Part shown: piece by piece, positions 15,650-22,979 of the stretch
Position numbering within the stretch: the stretch's first letter is position 1
How the letters are laid out: each line of letters begins with the position of its first letter
Translations under genes and position numbers: made by a program
Notes under the pieces: model-generated
Databases searched by the model: none
Seen by the model: the letters and a program-made list of their open reading frames with translations, nothing else
Told to the model about the DNA's origin: nothing
Assembly: GCA_035552595.1 (NCBI GenBank)
Contig: DASZKZ010000059.1
Location: 1 to 40,208 of the forward strand
Length of the DNA: 40,208 bases
Direction: 5' to 3'
Source: Aeolococcus sp035552595
Lineage (GTDB): Bacteria; Chloroflexota; Dormibacteria; Aeolococcales; Aeolococcaceae

Positions 15650-16921
15650 ATGACCGAGGTGCGGGCGGACGCGGCACGGCCGCGCACCGACAGCCGTCGC
15701 CTGACGGTGCCTCCACCGCTCGGCGAGGTCCCCCCCACCATGCTCGCGCAGGTCATCCGTCCCACCCGCTACGGCGATCCCCGGGACGCGTTCGCGGTGG
15801 AGGAGATCCCCACGCCGCAGCCGGGTCCCGGGGAGGCGCTCGTCTACGTGATGGCCGCCGGCGTCAACTACAACAACGTGTGGGCGGCCCTGGGACGTCC
15901 GGTCGACGTCATCGCCGCGCGCCGGAAGGCCGGCGACACGCACGACTTCCACATCGGCGGGAGCGACGCCTCCGGGGTGGTGTACGCCGTCGGGGAGGGG
16001 GCGGACAGCGTCGCGGTGGGCGACCAGGTGGTGGTGCACTGCGGACAGTGGGACAGCGCGGACCCGTTCATCACGTCCGGCGGCGATCCCATCACCGCGC
16101 CCAGCGCGCGCATCTGGGGCTACGAGACCAACTGGGGAAGCTTCGCCCAGTTCACCCTGGTGCAGGCGCATCAGCTGGTCCCCAAGCCACCCCGGCTGAG
16201 CTGGGCGGCCGCCGCCGCGTACATGCTGGTGGGGGCCACCGCCTATCGCATGCTCTGCGGGTGGGAGCCGCACACGGTGCGTGACAACGACGTCGTGCTG
16301 GTGTGGGGCGGCAGTGGCGGCCTCGGATGCCAGGCCATCCAGATCGTGCGCGCACGCGGAGGCATTCCCGTGGCGGTGGCCTCCGGCCGGGAGCGCGGCG
16401 ACTTCTGCGTCAGCCTCGGCGCCGCCGGCTTCATCGACCGCAAGGACTTCGATCACTGGGGACTCCCTCCCGACTGGCGCGACAATGATGCGTACGATGA
16501 ATGGGCAGCCGGAGCCCGCGCCTTCGGCAAAGCGATCTGGGACGTGCTCGGGGAGAGGCGCAACCCGCGAATCGTCTTCGAACATCCCGGCGAGGCAACC
16601 ATCCCCACCTCCATCTTCGTGTGCGACAACGCCGGCATGGTGGTGATCTGCGCAGGCACCACCGGCTACCACGCCGCCGTCGACCTCCGCTACCTGTGGA
16701 TGCGCAGCAAGCGGCTGCAGGGATCGCACTTCGCCAACGACGAGCAGGCGCGCGCCCTCAACGAGCTGGTCGACTCCGGCGAGGTGGATCCGTGCCTGCA
16801 GCGCACCTTCGCCTTCGACGACGTCGGCGAGGCCCATCAGCTGATGTTCGAGAACCGCCACCCGGTGGGCAACATGGCCATCCTGGTGGGGGCGCGCGAC
16901 CCGGAGCAGGTGGACCGCTAA
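15650..16921 (+). CDS. ccr: Crotonyl-CoA carboxylase/reductase
   Basis: A 423-residue medium-chain dehydrogenase/reductase closely matching reductive enoyl-CoA carboxylases. GVNYNNVWAAL (about 71-81), IWGYETNWGSFAQF (155-168), VWGGSGGLGCQAIQIVRA for NADPH binding, and GSHFAN (358-363) contain the Asn, Glu and His that correspond to the CO2-binding residues of Kitasatospora CCR (N81, E171, H365); the adjacent Phe170 is Tyr158 here, as in alphaproteobacterial enzymes. It converts crotonyl-CoA, CO2 and NADPH to ethylmalonyl-CoA. A Shine-Dalgarno GGAGG precedes the ATG. A methylmalonyl-CoA-type mutase chain follows 1.3 kb downstream. Its 3' end overlaps the convergent gene by four bases. Confidence 0.9.
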   Translation: MTEVRADAARPRTDSRRLTVPPPLGEVPPTMLAQVIRPTRYGDPRDAFAVEEIPTPQPGPGEALVYVMAAGVNYNNVWAALGRPVDVIAARRKAGDTHDFHIGGSDASGVVYAVGEGADSVAVGDQVVVHCGQWDSADPFITSGGDPITAPSARIWGYETNWGSFAQFTLVQAHQLVPKPPRLSWAAAAAYMLVGATAYRMLCGWEPHTVRDNDVVLVWGGSGGLGCQAIQIVRARGGIPVAVASGRERGDFCVSLGAAGFIDRKDFDHWGLPPDWRDNDAYDEWAAGARAFGKAIWDVLGERRNPRIVFEHPGEATIPTSIFVCDNAGMVVICAGTTGYHAAVDLRYLWMRSKRLQGSHFANDEQARALNELVDSGEVDPCLQRTFAFDDVGEAHQLMFENRHPVGNMAILVGARDPEQVDR

Positions 16922-17718
16922 CCGCCGGTGAGCGCGACCCGCACCCGCTGGGCCAGCCGATCCGGGCTCTCGGTGGCGCACTCCAGCCGCCGTCCCGAGC
17001 GCAGCCAGTCGGTTTCGGCATCGTCGAGATGTCCCGACAGATCGCGCGGCAGGCGCGCGGGTGCTCCCTCGAGCAGCTGGAGGCGGCGCCCCGCCAGCTC
17101 GCGGGGGTTGATGCCCGCATCGACCACATCGGCGTCGCGGTCCTGGAGCTCGGCCACCAGCGCGCATCCCGCCGGGTCGCAGTCGTGGAGCACGACCACC
17201 CGCCGTGTCGAGAGCTCGCCACCCAGATCGGCCGCGGTGAAGACCGCGATGTGGCCGATGCGGTCACGGTTGGCGTCGAGGACCGCGGCGGTGTCGGCAC
17301 GGTCGCAGATCACCAGCGCCCCGTCCGTCGCCGGCCGCGACGCCGGTGCCGGGCCGAGCAGCCCCGGGTAGTCGTGCTCGCCCCAGAGGAAGCGGCGCTC
17401 GAAGTCCGCCGGCGAGATCGCCAGGAGCCGGACCAGAGGGAGCGGCCGCCGCTCCTGGACCCGGGTGACCGCGCCCACGACGACCAGCACCAGGCCGATG
17501 ATCCCCAGGACCTCGAGGAGGATCCGCTGACCGGTGATGGCGCCGACGAGGATGAGCAGGACGCCCAGGCCCACCTCACCCGAGGCGACGCGGATCGGGC
17601 CCGTCTCCGCCTCCGCGCAGGCGGCGTAGTAGAGCTGGCGCGCCGAGTAGCTCCAGCCCCCCTGGTGCAGCTTGCTCGCGGCCGCCGCGACGCGCTCGTC
17701 GGTGATCTCCAGAGCCAT
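16918..17718 (-). CDS. Membrane-anchored protein with TOPRIM-like sequence, function unknown
   Basis: A 266-residue protein I do not recognise as a named family. Residues about 20-36 (GGWSYSARQLYYAACAE) resemble the catalytic-tyrosine helix of Spo11/topoisomerase VI A-type proteins. Two transmembrane helices follow (about 49-63 and 66-84). The cytoplasmic C-terminal half has an alternating strand/helix pattern, with ALVICDRADTAAVLDANR and VVVLHDCDPAGCALVAEL, the latter like the Asp-x-Asp strand of a TOPRIM fold. The ATG at 17718 is the first methionine before the conserved part; the frame to 17847 is low-complexity. No phage or topoisomerase partner is nearby. The resemblance is by eye only. 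Confidence 0.7.
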   Translation of the reverse strand: MALEITDERVAAAASKLHQGGWSYSARQLYYAACAEAETGPIRVASGEVGLGVLLILVGAITGQRILLEVLGIIGLVLVVVGAVTRVQERRPLPLVRLLAISPADFERRFLWGEHDYPGLLGPAPASRPATDGALVICDRADTAAVLDANRDRIGHIAVFTAADLGGELSTRRVVVLHDCDPAGCALVAELQDRDADVVDAGINPRELAGRRLQLLEGAPARLPRDLSGHLDDAETDWLRSGRRLECATESPDRLAQRVRVALTGG

Positions 17719-17786
17719 GTTCGCGCCAGTCTGGCAGGCCGGAGCGGCAGCGGACGGATCGTCGTGGCGGAGAGAATCAGAGCGCG

Positions 17787-18133
17787 ATGAGCATGCCCTT
17801 CTATGAGCCTGAGGGCGACGGTTTCCGGCCACGGTGTGGATGCGCACGAGGGGTGAGCTCGTGCTGGGCGAGCGACCCTCAGCACTTCAGCGCGTGCTCG
17901 CGGCCGCGGACTCCGGCAACGGGGTGAGCACCGAGCTGCCCCCGGGCACCCCCACGTTCATCAACGCGGAGCTCACAGTCCACCTCTTTGCCGAGCTCGA
18001 GGGTGACTGGGTGTGCCTCGACTCCCGCACCAGGATCGGCCCCAACGGTGTCGGTCTGGCCTCGACCGCGCTCTATGACAGCCACGCGCGGGTCGGCGCC
18101 GGTCACCAGGCACTGGTGGTGCGCAAGCGCTGA
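17787..18133 (+). pseudogene. Collapsed acyl-CoA thioesterase (TesB-like) gene with internal deletion
   Basis: From 17787 an ATG reads MSMPFYEPEGDGFRP, the typical N-terminus of thioesterase-like (4HBT_3) proteins. In a different frame, from about 17834 to 18133, follows an almost intact C-terminal half: SALQRVLAAADSGNG, FINAELTVHLFAELEGDWVCLDSRT and GPNGVGLASTALYD. About 150 residues of the N-terminal hot-dog domain expected between them are missing and the two parts are out of frame. The C-terminal piece could still be translated from the GTG at 17834 as 99 residues but would lack half of the double hot-dog fold. It sits between the TOPRIM-like gene (divergent) and the mutase gene. Confidence 0.65.
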
Positions 18134-18171
18134 GCCGCCTCCACCGTGGCGGTGGGCTCGGCGGGGCGAAG

Positions 18172-18177
18172 TATGCT
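18172..18177 (+). promoter_or_regulatory. Leaderless -10 box of the acyl-CoA mutase gene
   Basis: TATGCT ends exactly six bases before the GTG start at 18184, predicting a transcript that begins at the start codon. No -35 match at standard spacing. Confidence 0.5.
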
Positions 18178-18183
18178 GGCGGC

Positions 18184-19887
18184 GTGATCTCCGAGACCGC
18201 GGCGACACCCGGGACCGCCGTCACCGGCCGGGACTACGGCGCCGAGCAGCGGCGCTGGGAGGAGCGTGCGCTCCGTCGCGCCCTGGAGCGCCCCCAGCGG
18301 CTGGAGGCCTTCCGCACCGGGAGCGGCATCGAGGTGGACCCGCTCTACGGCCCCGCCCAGCTCGAGTCTCACGACCCGGCGTCCGCTGAGGGCCTTCCCG
18401 GAGAGCCACCCTTCACCCGCGGGATCCAGACCACCATGTACCGCGAACGGCTCTGGAGCATCCGCCAGTACGCCGGCTACGGGACCGCGGAAGACGCCAA
18501 CGCCCGCTTCCGTTTCCTCCTGGCCAACGGCCAGAAGGGCCTCTCCGTGGCGTTCGATCTGCCCACCCAGATGGGCCTCGACAGCGACGACTCGCGCGCC
18601 GCCGGCGAGGTGGGCCAGGTCGGGGTGGCCATCGACTCCGTGGCCGACATGGTCGACCTCTTCGCGGCCATCCCGCTGGATGCGGTGAGCACCTCGATGA
18701 CCATCAACGCGCCGGCTCCGGTGCTGGTGGCGATGTACATGGTGGCCGCGGAGCGCCAGGGCGTGGCGGCCGACGCCGTCATGGGCACGGCACAGAACGA
18801 CGTGCTCAAGGAGTACGTCGCCCGGGGCACGTACATCTATCCCCCACGCGCCTCGCTGCGCCTGGCGGCCGACCTGATCGCGCACTGCGCTCGCCACGCG
18901 CCCAGGTTCAACGCCATCTCCCTGAGCGGCTACCACATCCGCGAGGCGGGGAGCACCGCGCCGCAGGAGATGGCGTTCGCCATCGCCAACGCCTGCGAGT
19001 ACGTCGCCGCCGTGGTCCAGCGAGGGGTCGACGTCGACGACTTCGCCTCCAGGCTCTCCTGGATCTTCAACACCCACACCGACTTCTTCGAGGAGATCGC
19101 CAAGTACCGCGCGCTCCGGCGGGTCTGGGCGCGGGTCATGAGCGAGCGCTTCGGGGCCACCGATCCGCGCTCCCTGATGCTGCGCACCCACACCCAGACC
19201 GGCGGCTCCACGCTGACCGCGCAGCAGCCCGAGAACAACATCGTGCGCGCCGCCATCCAGGCCCTCGCCGCCGCGCTCGGCGGGGTGCAGTCGATGGCGC
19301 TGTCCTGCTACGACGAAGCGCTGTCCATCCCCACCGAGAAGGCGCAGCGCATCGCCGTGCGCACCCAGCAGATCATCGGCGAAGAGATCGGCGTCACCCG
19401 CACGGTGGATCCGCTGGGCGGCTCGTACTTCGTTGAGTGGCTGACCGATGAGCTCGACCGCCGCGCCAGCGCCCTGCTCGCCGAGGTCGACGAGCGCGGC
19501 GGGGCGGTGGCGTGCATCGAGTCGGGATGGATGCAGGAGCAGATCCAGGAGGAGGCCTACCGCGCCGAGCTCGCCGTGGTGTCCGGGGACAAGGTGGTGG
19601 TGGGTGTCAACCGCCACCCCGAGAGTGAGGAGGCGCAGCCGCCGGTGATCTTCCGCACTGACGAGCGCGCCGCCACCGCCCAGCTGGAGCGACTGCGAGC
19701 CCACCGCGAGCGCCGTGAGGCGGCGCCGGGCAACGCCGCGCTCCGCCGGTTGCGCGCCGCCGCGGCGGGTGAGGGCGAGCTCATGCCCGCCATCCTCGAC
19801 ACCGTGCGCGCCGGTGCCACCCTCGGCGAGATCTGCGGGACGCTGCGCGACGTCTTTGGCGAGTACCAGCCCCCGACCACGATCTGA
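18184..19887 (+). CDS. mcmA: Methylmalonyl-CoA-type mutase, catalytic chain
   Basis: A 567-residue catalytic (alpha/beta barrel) chain of a B12-dependent acyl-CoA mutase. Y96 in WSIRQYAGYGTA and R214 in VARGTYIYPP fall 118 residues apart and correspond to Tyr89 and Arg207 of Propionibacterium methylmalonyl-CoA mutase; isobutyryl- and hydroxyisobutyryl-CoA mutases carry Phe/Gln or Ile/Gln there. SLSGYHIREAG contains the His244 equivalent. The cobalamin-binding domain is absent, so a separate small subunit must be encoded elsewhere. Near ccr, the substrate could be methylmalonyl- or ethylmalonyl-CoA. A GTG start at 18184 coincides with the predicted transcription start. Confidence 0.88.
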   Translation: MISETAATPGTAVTGRDYGAEQRRWEERALRRALERPQRLEAFRTGSGIEVDPLYGPAQLESHDPASAEGLPGEPPFTRGIQTTMYRERLWSIRQYAGYGTAEDANARFRFLLANGQKGLSVAFDLPTQMGLDSDDSRAAGEVGQVGVAIDSVADMVDLFAAIPLDAVSTSMTINAPAPVLVAMYMVAAERQGVAADAVMGTAQNDVLKEYVARGTYIYPPRASLRLAADLIAHCARHAPRFNAISLSGYHIREAGSTAPQEMAFAIANACEYVAAVVQRGVDVDDFASRLSWIFNTHTDFFEEIAKYRALRRVWARVMSERFGATDPRSLMLRTHTQTGGSTLTAQQPENNIVRAAIQALAAALGGVQSMALSCYDEALSIPTEKAQRIAVRTQQIIGEEIGVTRTVDPLGGSYFVEWLTDELDRRASALLAEVDERGGAVACIESGWMQEQIQEEAYRAELAVVSGDKVVVGVNRHPESEEAQPPVIFRTDERAATAQLERLRAHRERREAAPGNAALRRLRAAAAGEGELMPAILDTVRAGATLGEICGTLRDVFGEYQPPTTI

Positions 19888-19898
19888 CGGGTGCGGGC

Positions 19899-20399
19899 GT
19901 GAGCGGGCGGCGCCCGGCCCTCGCTCAGGGTGCCCGCGCTGCCGGCCGGGCTGTGGTGGGCATGCCCCGCGGGGCGCGCGTTGCGGTCATCGGGGTGGCG
20001 GTGGCGGTCGCCTTCGTGGCCGTGGTGCTGCCGCTCTTCAGCAATGGCGGGGCGCCCCAGGCGGAGCTCGCCGGCCAGCTGCCCAGCGCGGTGGTCGCCG
20101 GTCAGCAGGTCCGCATGGACGTCGCCGTCGACAATGTCGGCGACAGCGTCATCTACCCGGTCTGCGTGGCCCTGAGCGGCAGCGGCGCCATCCTGGTGTC
20201 GGCCAACTTCCAGGGCCTCGACCAGGTGAACGCCGCCGCCAACCGCGTCTGCGGCGGACAGCTGATCGGCCAGGAGACCATCAGCGTCACGCTGGTGTTC
20301 ACCCTCACCCACCGGGGCAGCACCCAGGTGTCACTGAGTCCCGAGCAGGGCAGCACCGTGATCGGCCCGGTGCTCAGCGGCACGGTGGGCGCCGCCTGA
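19899..20399 (+). CDS. Membrane-anchored extracytoplasmic protein of unknown function
   Basis: A 166-residue protein: a basic N-terminal cytoplasmic segment, one hydrophobic helix (about residues 27-47, VAVIGVAVAVAFVAVVLPLF), then a predicted all-beta extracellular domain of about 115 residues with two cysteines (in YPVCVAL and NRVCGGQ) that could form a disulfide. The alternating pattern (VRMDVAVDNVGDSVIYPV) resembles immunoglobulin-like or CARDB-type domains. It starts with GTG 11 bases after the mutase stop, probably co-transcribed. No function can be assigned. Confidence 0.6.
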   Translation: MSGRRPALAQGARAAGRAVVGMPRGARVAVIGVAVAVAFVAVVLPLFSNGGAPQAELAGQLPSAVVAGQQVRMDVAVDNVGDSVIYPVCVALSGSGAILVSANFQGLDQVNAAANRVCGGQLIGQETISVTLVFTLTHRGSTQVSLSPEQGSTVIGPVLSGTVGAA

Positions 20400-20462
20400 G
20401 ATCATCCGGCGCCCCGGGAGCGACCGGCGTCGTACCCTGGACACGGCACACGGAGGAATCCC

Positions 20463-20813
20463 ATGGCGCCTGAGTTCGACACCTTCGAGGAGTTCTTTCC
20501 CTGGTATGTCGGCCAGCACAGCAAGCGGGCGACGCGCTGGTTTCACTTCGCCGGCACCCATCTGGGCGCCGCCGCAGCGCTGACGGGGATGGCCACCCGC
20601 CGCCCCGCGCTGCTGGCGGGATTCCCGGTCATCTCCTACGGGGTGGCCTGGTTCAGCCACTTCGTCATCGAGAAGAACAATCCCGCGACGTTCGGTCACC
20701 CGCTCTGGTCGCTGCGCGGCGACGCGCGCATGCTGGCGATGATGTGGCAGGGCCGCGACGCCGAGCTGGACCGCGTCGCCCAGGACGCGCTCCGCCCCGG
20801 CCTGGCCGCCTGA
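20463..20813 (+). CDS. Mpo1-like protein (DUF962)
   Basis: A 116-residue small membrane protein of the DUF962/Mpo1 family. The family histidines are visible in YVGQHSKRATRWFHFAGTHLG and in WFSHFVIEKNNPATFGHPLWSLRGDARM. Yeast Mpo1 is an Fe2+-dependent dioxygenase that shortens 2-hydroxy fatty acids by alpha-oxidation; the bacterial role is unproven. The central hydrophobic part could span the membrane once or twice. The ATG has a strong GGAGGA ribosome binding site, and TACCCT at 20433-20438 is a possible -10 box, so it is probably transcribed on its own. Confidence 0.8.
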   Translation: MAPEFDTFEEFFPWYVGQHSKRATRWFHFAGTHLGAAAALTGMATRRPALLAGFPVISYGVAWFSHFVIEKNNPATFGHPLWSLRGDARMLAMMWQGRDAELDRVAQDALRPGLAA

Positions 20814-20834
20814 CCACGGCGCCCCCGGCTGGGG

Positions 20835-21197
20835 TCAGCTGACCCCGGCGGTCTCCCCGACCGGGGCGCGCAGCACGCTCTCGAGCAGGCCCGGACAGGC
20901 CTCCTCGAGCTCGGCGCGGCGCAGGCTGGTCAGCTTGCGCGTGCCCTCGACGCGCATCTCGATGATGCCCGCCTCCCGGAGCACCCGGAAATGGTGGCTC
21001 AGGGTGGACTTGGTCACCGACTGAATCAGGCTCCCGCAGGGCCGGGGCTCGATGGAGCTGGCCAGGTCGCGGACCAGGCTGAGGCGCACCGGGTCGGCGA
21101 GCGCCTGGAGGAGCTCGGTGATCCCGGCGACCGGATGGGACGCCAGCTGGCTGTTGTCGTAGGAGTGCCCCTCGGGAAGCTCCGTTACCCAGCCCAT
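20835..21197 (-). CDS. ArsR-family transcriptional regulator
   Basis: A 120-residue winged-helix repressor: LLQALADPVRLSLVRDLA starts the fold, and TKSTLSHHFRVLREAGIIEMRVEGTRKLTSL is the recognition helix and wing. No CxC metal-sensing motif is seen in the alpha-3 helix, so a ligand other than arsenite-type metals is likely. It is divergent from a small ORF and a DHA2 drug exporter, with a 67-base shared promoter region containing nested repeats. The most economical model is repression of the exporter, relieved by an exporter substrate. Confidence 0.85.
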   Translation of the reverse strand: MGWVTELPEGHSYDNSQLASHPVAGITELLQALADPVRLSLVRDLASSIEPRPCGSLIQSVTKSTLSHHFRVLREAGIIEMRVEGTRKLTSLRRAELEEACPGLLESVLRAPVGETAGVS

Positions 21198-21200
21198 TGT

Positions 21201-21230
21201 TTGACACCTATCGAACTAATGATGTACGAT
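21201..21230 (+). promoter_or_regulatory. Consensus promoter of the small ORF-exporter operon
   Basis: TTGACA (21201-21206, perfect -35) and TACGAT (21225-21230) are separated by 18 bases. This is the best-matching sigma-70 type promoter in the window. Confidence 0.7.
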
Positions 21231-21246
21231 CCACGTCGAACGATAG
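21208..21246. promoter_or_regulatory. Putative ArsR operator region
   Basis: CTATCG (21208-21213) and CGATAG (21241-21246) are inverted around the -10 box; ATCG (21210-21213) and CGAT (21227-21230) form a nested pair, and TCGAAC occurs twice (21211 and 21236) 25 bases apart. The repeats flank and overlap the exporter promoter, as expected for a repressor site. Confidence 0.5.
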
Positions 21247-21264
21247 CACAAGGGAGGACCGGAG

Positions 21265-21465
21265 ATGAACGAGACCGCCGAGGGCCGTGGAGTTCAGCTC
21301 GACGCGCCGGGAGCCGGCGACAGCGTCGTGGCGTTTCCCGACGAGCTCTTCAGCCATCTCCACTTCGACCGCCGGGCGCGGACCTGGCGCGGCCCCGACG
21401 AGATCGTCTCCGCGACCCAGGACAGCGTTCCCCAGGACGGCACCCTCCGGCTGAGGTGCGCGTGA
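21265..21465 (+). CDS. Small protein of unknown function upstream of the exporter
   Basis: A 66-residue acidic protein with a strong ribosome binding site (GGGAGG, then CGGAG before ATG). The sequence has no membrane segment or recognisable motif apart from a central VVAFPDELFSHLHFDRRARTW. Its TGA overlaps the GTG start of the exporter (GTGA), so the two are translationally coupled. It may serve only to couple translation or may be a regulatory or accessory peptide; I cannot assign a function. Confidence 0.6.
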   Translation: MNETAEGRGVQLDAPGAGDSVVAFPDELFSHLHFDRRARTWRGPDEIVSATQDSVPQDGTLRLRCA

Positions 21466-22955
21466 GGGTCGGCCTGGAGACGCGCCGGGTGGAGCTGACC
21501 TCGGCGCGCAGCCGGTGGATCGCCCTGGTGGTGCTCTGCGTCGGGCAGCTGATGATCGTCCTCGACGCCACCGTGGTGAACGTCGCCCTGCCCTCGATCC
21601 AGCGCGACCTCCACTCCAGCCAGGCCTCCCTGGCGTGGGTCATCAACGGCTACCTGATCAGCTTCGGAGGGCTGCTCCTGCTCGCCGGGCGCCTCGGCGA
21701 CCTGCTCGGCCGCAGGCGCCTCTTCCTCCTCGGCGTGGGTCTGTTCACCGCGGCGTCGATGCTCTGCGGCCTGGCGCCGACCCAGGAGACGCTGACCGCC
21801 GCCCGCTTCCTCCAGGGTGTGGGCGCCGCCATCACCGCCTCGATGGTGCTGGGCATCCTGGTCACGCTCTTCGACGAGGCGCGCGACACCGCCCGGGCGA
21901 TGAGCCTCTACGCCTTCGTCGCCTCCGCCGGCGGTGCCATCGGGCTCCTCGTCGGCGGGGCGCTCACCGAGGCGCTCACCTGGCACTGGATCTTCTTCAT
22001 CAACCTGCCCATCGGCCTGGCCACCCTGATCCTGGGAGCACGGCTGATCCCCACCCACGCGGGCACCGGGCTGCGCGGCGGTGTGGACGTCTGGGGGGCC
22101 CTCCTGATCACCGCGGCGCCCGCGCTCGCGGTCTACGCCATCCTGGAAGGCGGGACCAGCGGATGGACGTCGCCGAGCACCATCGGCATGGGCGCCGCCG
22201 CCGCCGCGCTCGCCGCCGTCTTCGTCCTCGTCGAAGCCCGCGTCCGCCACCCGCTGGTGCCGCTCCACTTCTTCAGGTCGCGCAACGTGGCGGGCGCGAG
22301 CCTGGTGCGCGCCCTCTTCCCTGTCGGGCTCTTCGGCTCCTTCTTCCTCGGGGCGCTCTATCTCCAGCACGTGCTCGGCTACACGCCGGTGGGGGCGGGT
22401 ATCGCGTTTCTGCCCATGAACCTCTGCGTGGCGCTGTTCTCGCTGTTGCTCACCGCGCGCCTGGTGGCTCGGATCGGCGCCAAGGCAACGCTGGTGCCCG
22501 GCCTCGCGCTGGTCGCCGCCGGCCTGCTGCTCTGGAGCCGTGCCCCGGTCGACGCCAGCTACCTCGTCAACGTGCTCCCCGCCATGGTGCTCATGGGAGT
22601 CGGCTCCGGGCTGGTCTTCATGCCCAGCGTGCTGCTGGCGATGAGCGGTGTGCAAGCGGGCGACTCCGGTCTGGCGTCGGGCGTCGCCAACGTGGCCCTG
22701 CAGATGGGAGCGGCGGTCGGCGTTGCGGTGATCGCCAGCGTCTCCAGCGCCCGCACCACCGGCCTGCTGGCCGGCGGGTCGACGGTGGACGCCGCCCTGA
22801 CCAGCGGCTACCACATGGGATTCGTGGTCGCGGCGGGCTGCGTGGTCGCCGCGGCGGCGGCTGCGCTGCTGATCCTTCGGGATCCACGCGCGCGTCGCGT
22901 CGCCGTGCCCGCCGCCGACGACGTCGACGTGGCCACTGCCGAACGCGCCGCGTAG
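21462..22955 (+). CDS. DHA2-family MFS multidrug exporter (EmrB/QacA type)
   Basis: A 497-residue transporter with about 14 transmembrane segments. The first helix contains MIVLDATVVNVALPSIQRDL, the DHA2 signature, followed by GRLGDLLGRRRLFLLG (motif A). It exports drugs or other amphipathic compounds using the proton gradient; the actual substrate is unknown. The GTG at 21462 overlaps the stop of the small upstream ORF; another GTG at 21456 is possible. It is likely regulated by the divergent ArsR-family protein. It converges on the S51-like gene with a 24-base gap. Confidence 0.85.
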   Translation: MRVGLETRRVELTSARSRWIALVVLCVGQLMIVLDATVVNVALPSIQRDLHSSQASLAWVINGYLISFGGLLLLAGRLGDLLGRRRLFLLGVGLFTAASMLCGLAPTQETLTAARFLQGVGAAITASMVLGILVTLFDEARDTARAMSLYAFVASAGGAIGLLVGGALTEALTWHWIFFINLPIGLATLILGARLIPTHAGTGLRGGVDVWGALLITAAPALAVYAILEGGTSGWTSPSTIGMGAAAAALAAVFVLVEARVRHPLVPLHFFRSRNVAGASLVRALFPVGLFGSFFLGALYLQHVLGYTPVGAGIAFLPMNLCVALFSLLLTARLVARIGAKATLVPGLALVAAGLLLWSRAPVDASYLVNVLPAMVLMGVGSGLVFMPSVLLAMSGVQAGDSGLASGVANVALQMGAAVGVAVIASVSSARTTGLLAGGSTVDAALTSGYHMGFVVAAGCVVAAAAAALLILRDPRARRVAVPAADDVDVATAERAA

Positions 22956-22959
22956 GCGC

Positions 22960-22973
22960 GCGCCCCGGGGCGC
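22960..22973. terminator. GC palindrome between convergent genes
   Basis: GCGCCCCGGGGCGC is a perfect 14-base palindrome in the 24-base gap between two convergent genes, able to form a short five-pair hairpin on either strand. No U-tract. It is a possible bidirectional transcription end. Confidence 0.3.
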
Positions 22974-22979
22974 CGACGG

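Noticed and set aside
18184..19887. Isobutyryl-CoA or 2-hydroxyisobutyryl-CoA mutase
   Set aside because: The two specificity positions are Tyr and Arg, as in methylmalonyl-CoA mutase, not Phe/Gln or Ile/Gln.
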